Origin: Oscillospiraceae bacterium
GTDB taxonomy: Bacteria > Bacillota > Clostridia > Oscillospirales > Ruminococcaceae
Reading direction: 5' to 3'
Assembly (NCBI GenBank): GCA_022768545.1
Contig: JALELV010000113.1
Span: 1-33,042 of the forward strand
Length of the DNA: 33,042 nucleotides
Position 1 is the stretch's first letter; the number at the start of each line of letters is the position of its first letter. Made by a program: the position numbers and the translations under genes. The notes below the pieces were generated by a model. It had not been told where the DNA came from. It did no database searches and saw only the letters and a program-made list of their open reading frames with translations. Shown one piece after another: positions 32,735 through 33,042 of this stretch.

Positions 32735-33042
32735 TCATTCCCGGTCTTCCCAGGGCGGCTCTCTGTGCCGGGTCACCCGCACTGTGGTGAGGATCACATA
32801 AAGGTTCTGCACCGCAGCAGCCACCAGAGACGCTCCCAGCAGCCGCATCATCATATCCGCTCCTTCAAAGGGACGTAGCAAAAGCAAAGCGCCCAAAACC
32901 GCGGAGCATATCCCCAAAGCCAGGATGATCCACCATCTCCGCACGCCGAAACGCCGGGCATCCAAAGCGGTTTGAAGCCTCAAAAGGCTGTCGATGAGCA
33001 CAAAGATCCCGGTCAGCACCGGAAGCGCCGTGTAAACACGCT
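32735..33042 (-). CDS. DUF308-like (HdeD) membrane protein, N-terminus outside window
   Basis: The frame is open from the window edge to the stop at 32735, giving about 102 residues; the GTG at 33019 is internal (VYTALPVLTGIFVLIDSLLRLQTALDARRFG runs through it, in pieces). The pattern of a helix, an ALDARRFG loop, WWIILALGICSAVLGALLLL and a RPFEG turn followed by a last helix is that of DUF308/HdeD proteins, which are small six-helix membrane proteins. The stop is 43 bases before the MmpL start, suggesting one operon. The charged tail ends in WEDRE. Confidence 0.75.
   Translation of the reverse strand, partial: RVYTALPVLTGIFVLIDSLLRLQTALDARRFGVRRWWIILALGICSAVLGALLLLRPFEGADMMMRLLGASLVAAAVQNLYVILTTVRVTRHREPPWEDRE

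Noticed and set aside
1..33042. Search for CRISPR arrays, tRNA or rRNA genes, insertion sequences and phage integrase
   Set aside because: No regularly spaced direct repeats, no cloverleaf, no transposase and no recombinase motif were found by reading both strands; short or degenerate copies could be missed by eye.

Overview
The window looks like a stretch of a GC-rich Bacillota (class Clostridia) chromosome. The pointers are strong AGGAGG-type ribosome binding sites, occasional TTG and GTG starts, a T-box riboswitch, an AbrB/SpoVT-type regulator, a feo iron operon with its Cys-rich membrane peptide, and families common in gut Clostridia. I cannot name the species.

Region 1 (1-11556) is the right part of a prophage with podovirus-like head and neck genes. 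Read leftward from about 10515 it holds two small proteins, a TerS-like protein, large terminase, a 51-aa protein, portal, a Zn-finger-like peptide, scaffold, an N4-gp56-type coat protein, a small head protein, a gp4-like connector, a gp10-like stabilisation protein, a tail-associated protein, a kelch-type propeller protein and the start of a further small gene cut by the window edge. To the right, divergently, lie an XRE repressor and an ImmA/IrrE metallopeptidase. The 245-bp gap between the two arms carries two back-to-back sigma-A promoters with 17-bp spacers and many TTGC/GCAA half-sites. No integrase or replication gene is visible, so the morphogenesis operon sits directly on the repressor-facing promoter.

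Region 2 (11557-14936) holds an AbrB-like regulator with a CxxC...CxxC tail. It is followed by a methionine T-box leader (AUG specifier, UGGU bulge) in front of metN-metI-metQ, a methionine ABC importer whose ATPase lacks the usual C-terminal regulatory domain.

Region 3 (15033-23437) mixes intact metabolic genes (citrate synthase, DUF2200, a Crp/Fnr regulator divergent from a ferredoxin-cupin pair, azlD) with decaying genes: an MFS transporter, a SAM methyltransferase, azlC and its divergent LysR regulator. Three of these decaying genes carry a TAG at an expected Trp (TGG) position. azlC and lysR have both lost their 5' ends at the same junction.

Region 4 (23444-33042) is leftward throughout: tcdA; the feoA-feoB-FeoB-associated peptide operon; a PRK06851-like protein whose two P-loops are both eroded; an MmpL/RND-type exporter with a secreted coiled-coil partner; and the C-terminal part of a DUF308-like membrane protein cut by the right edge.
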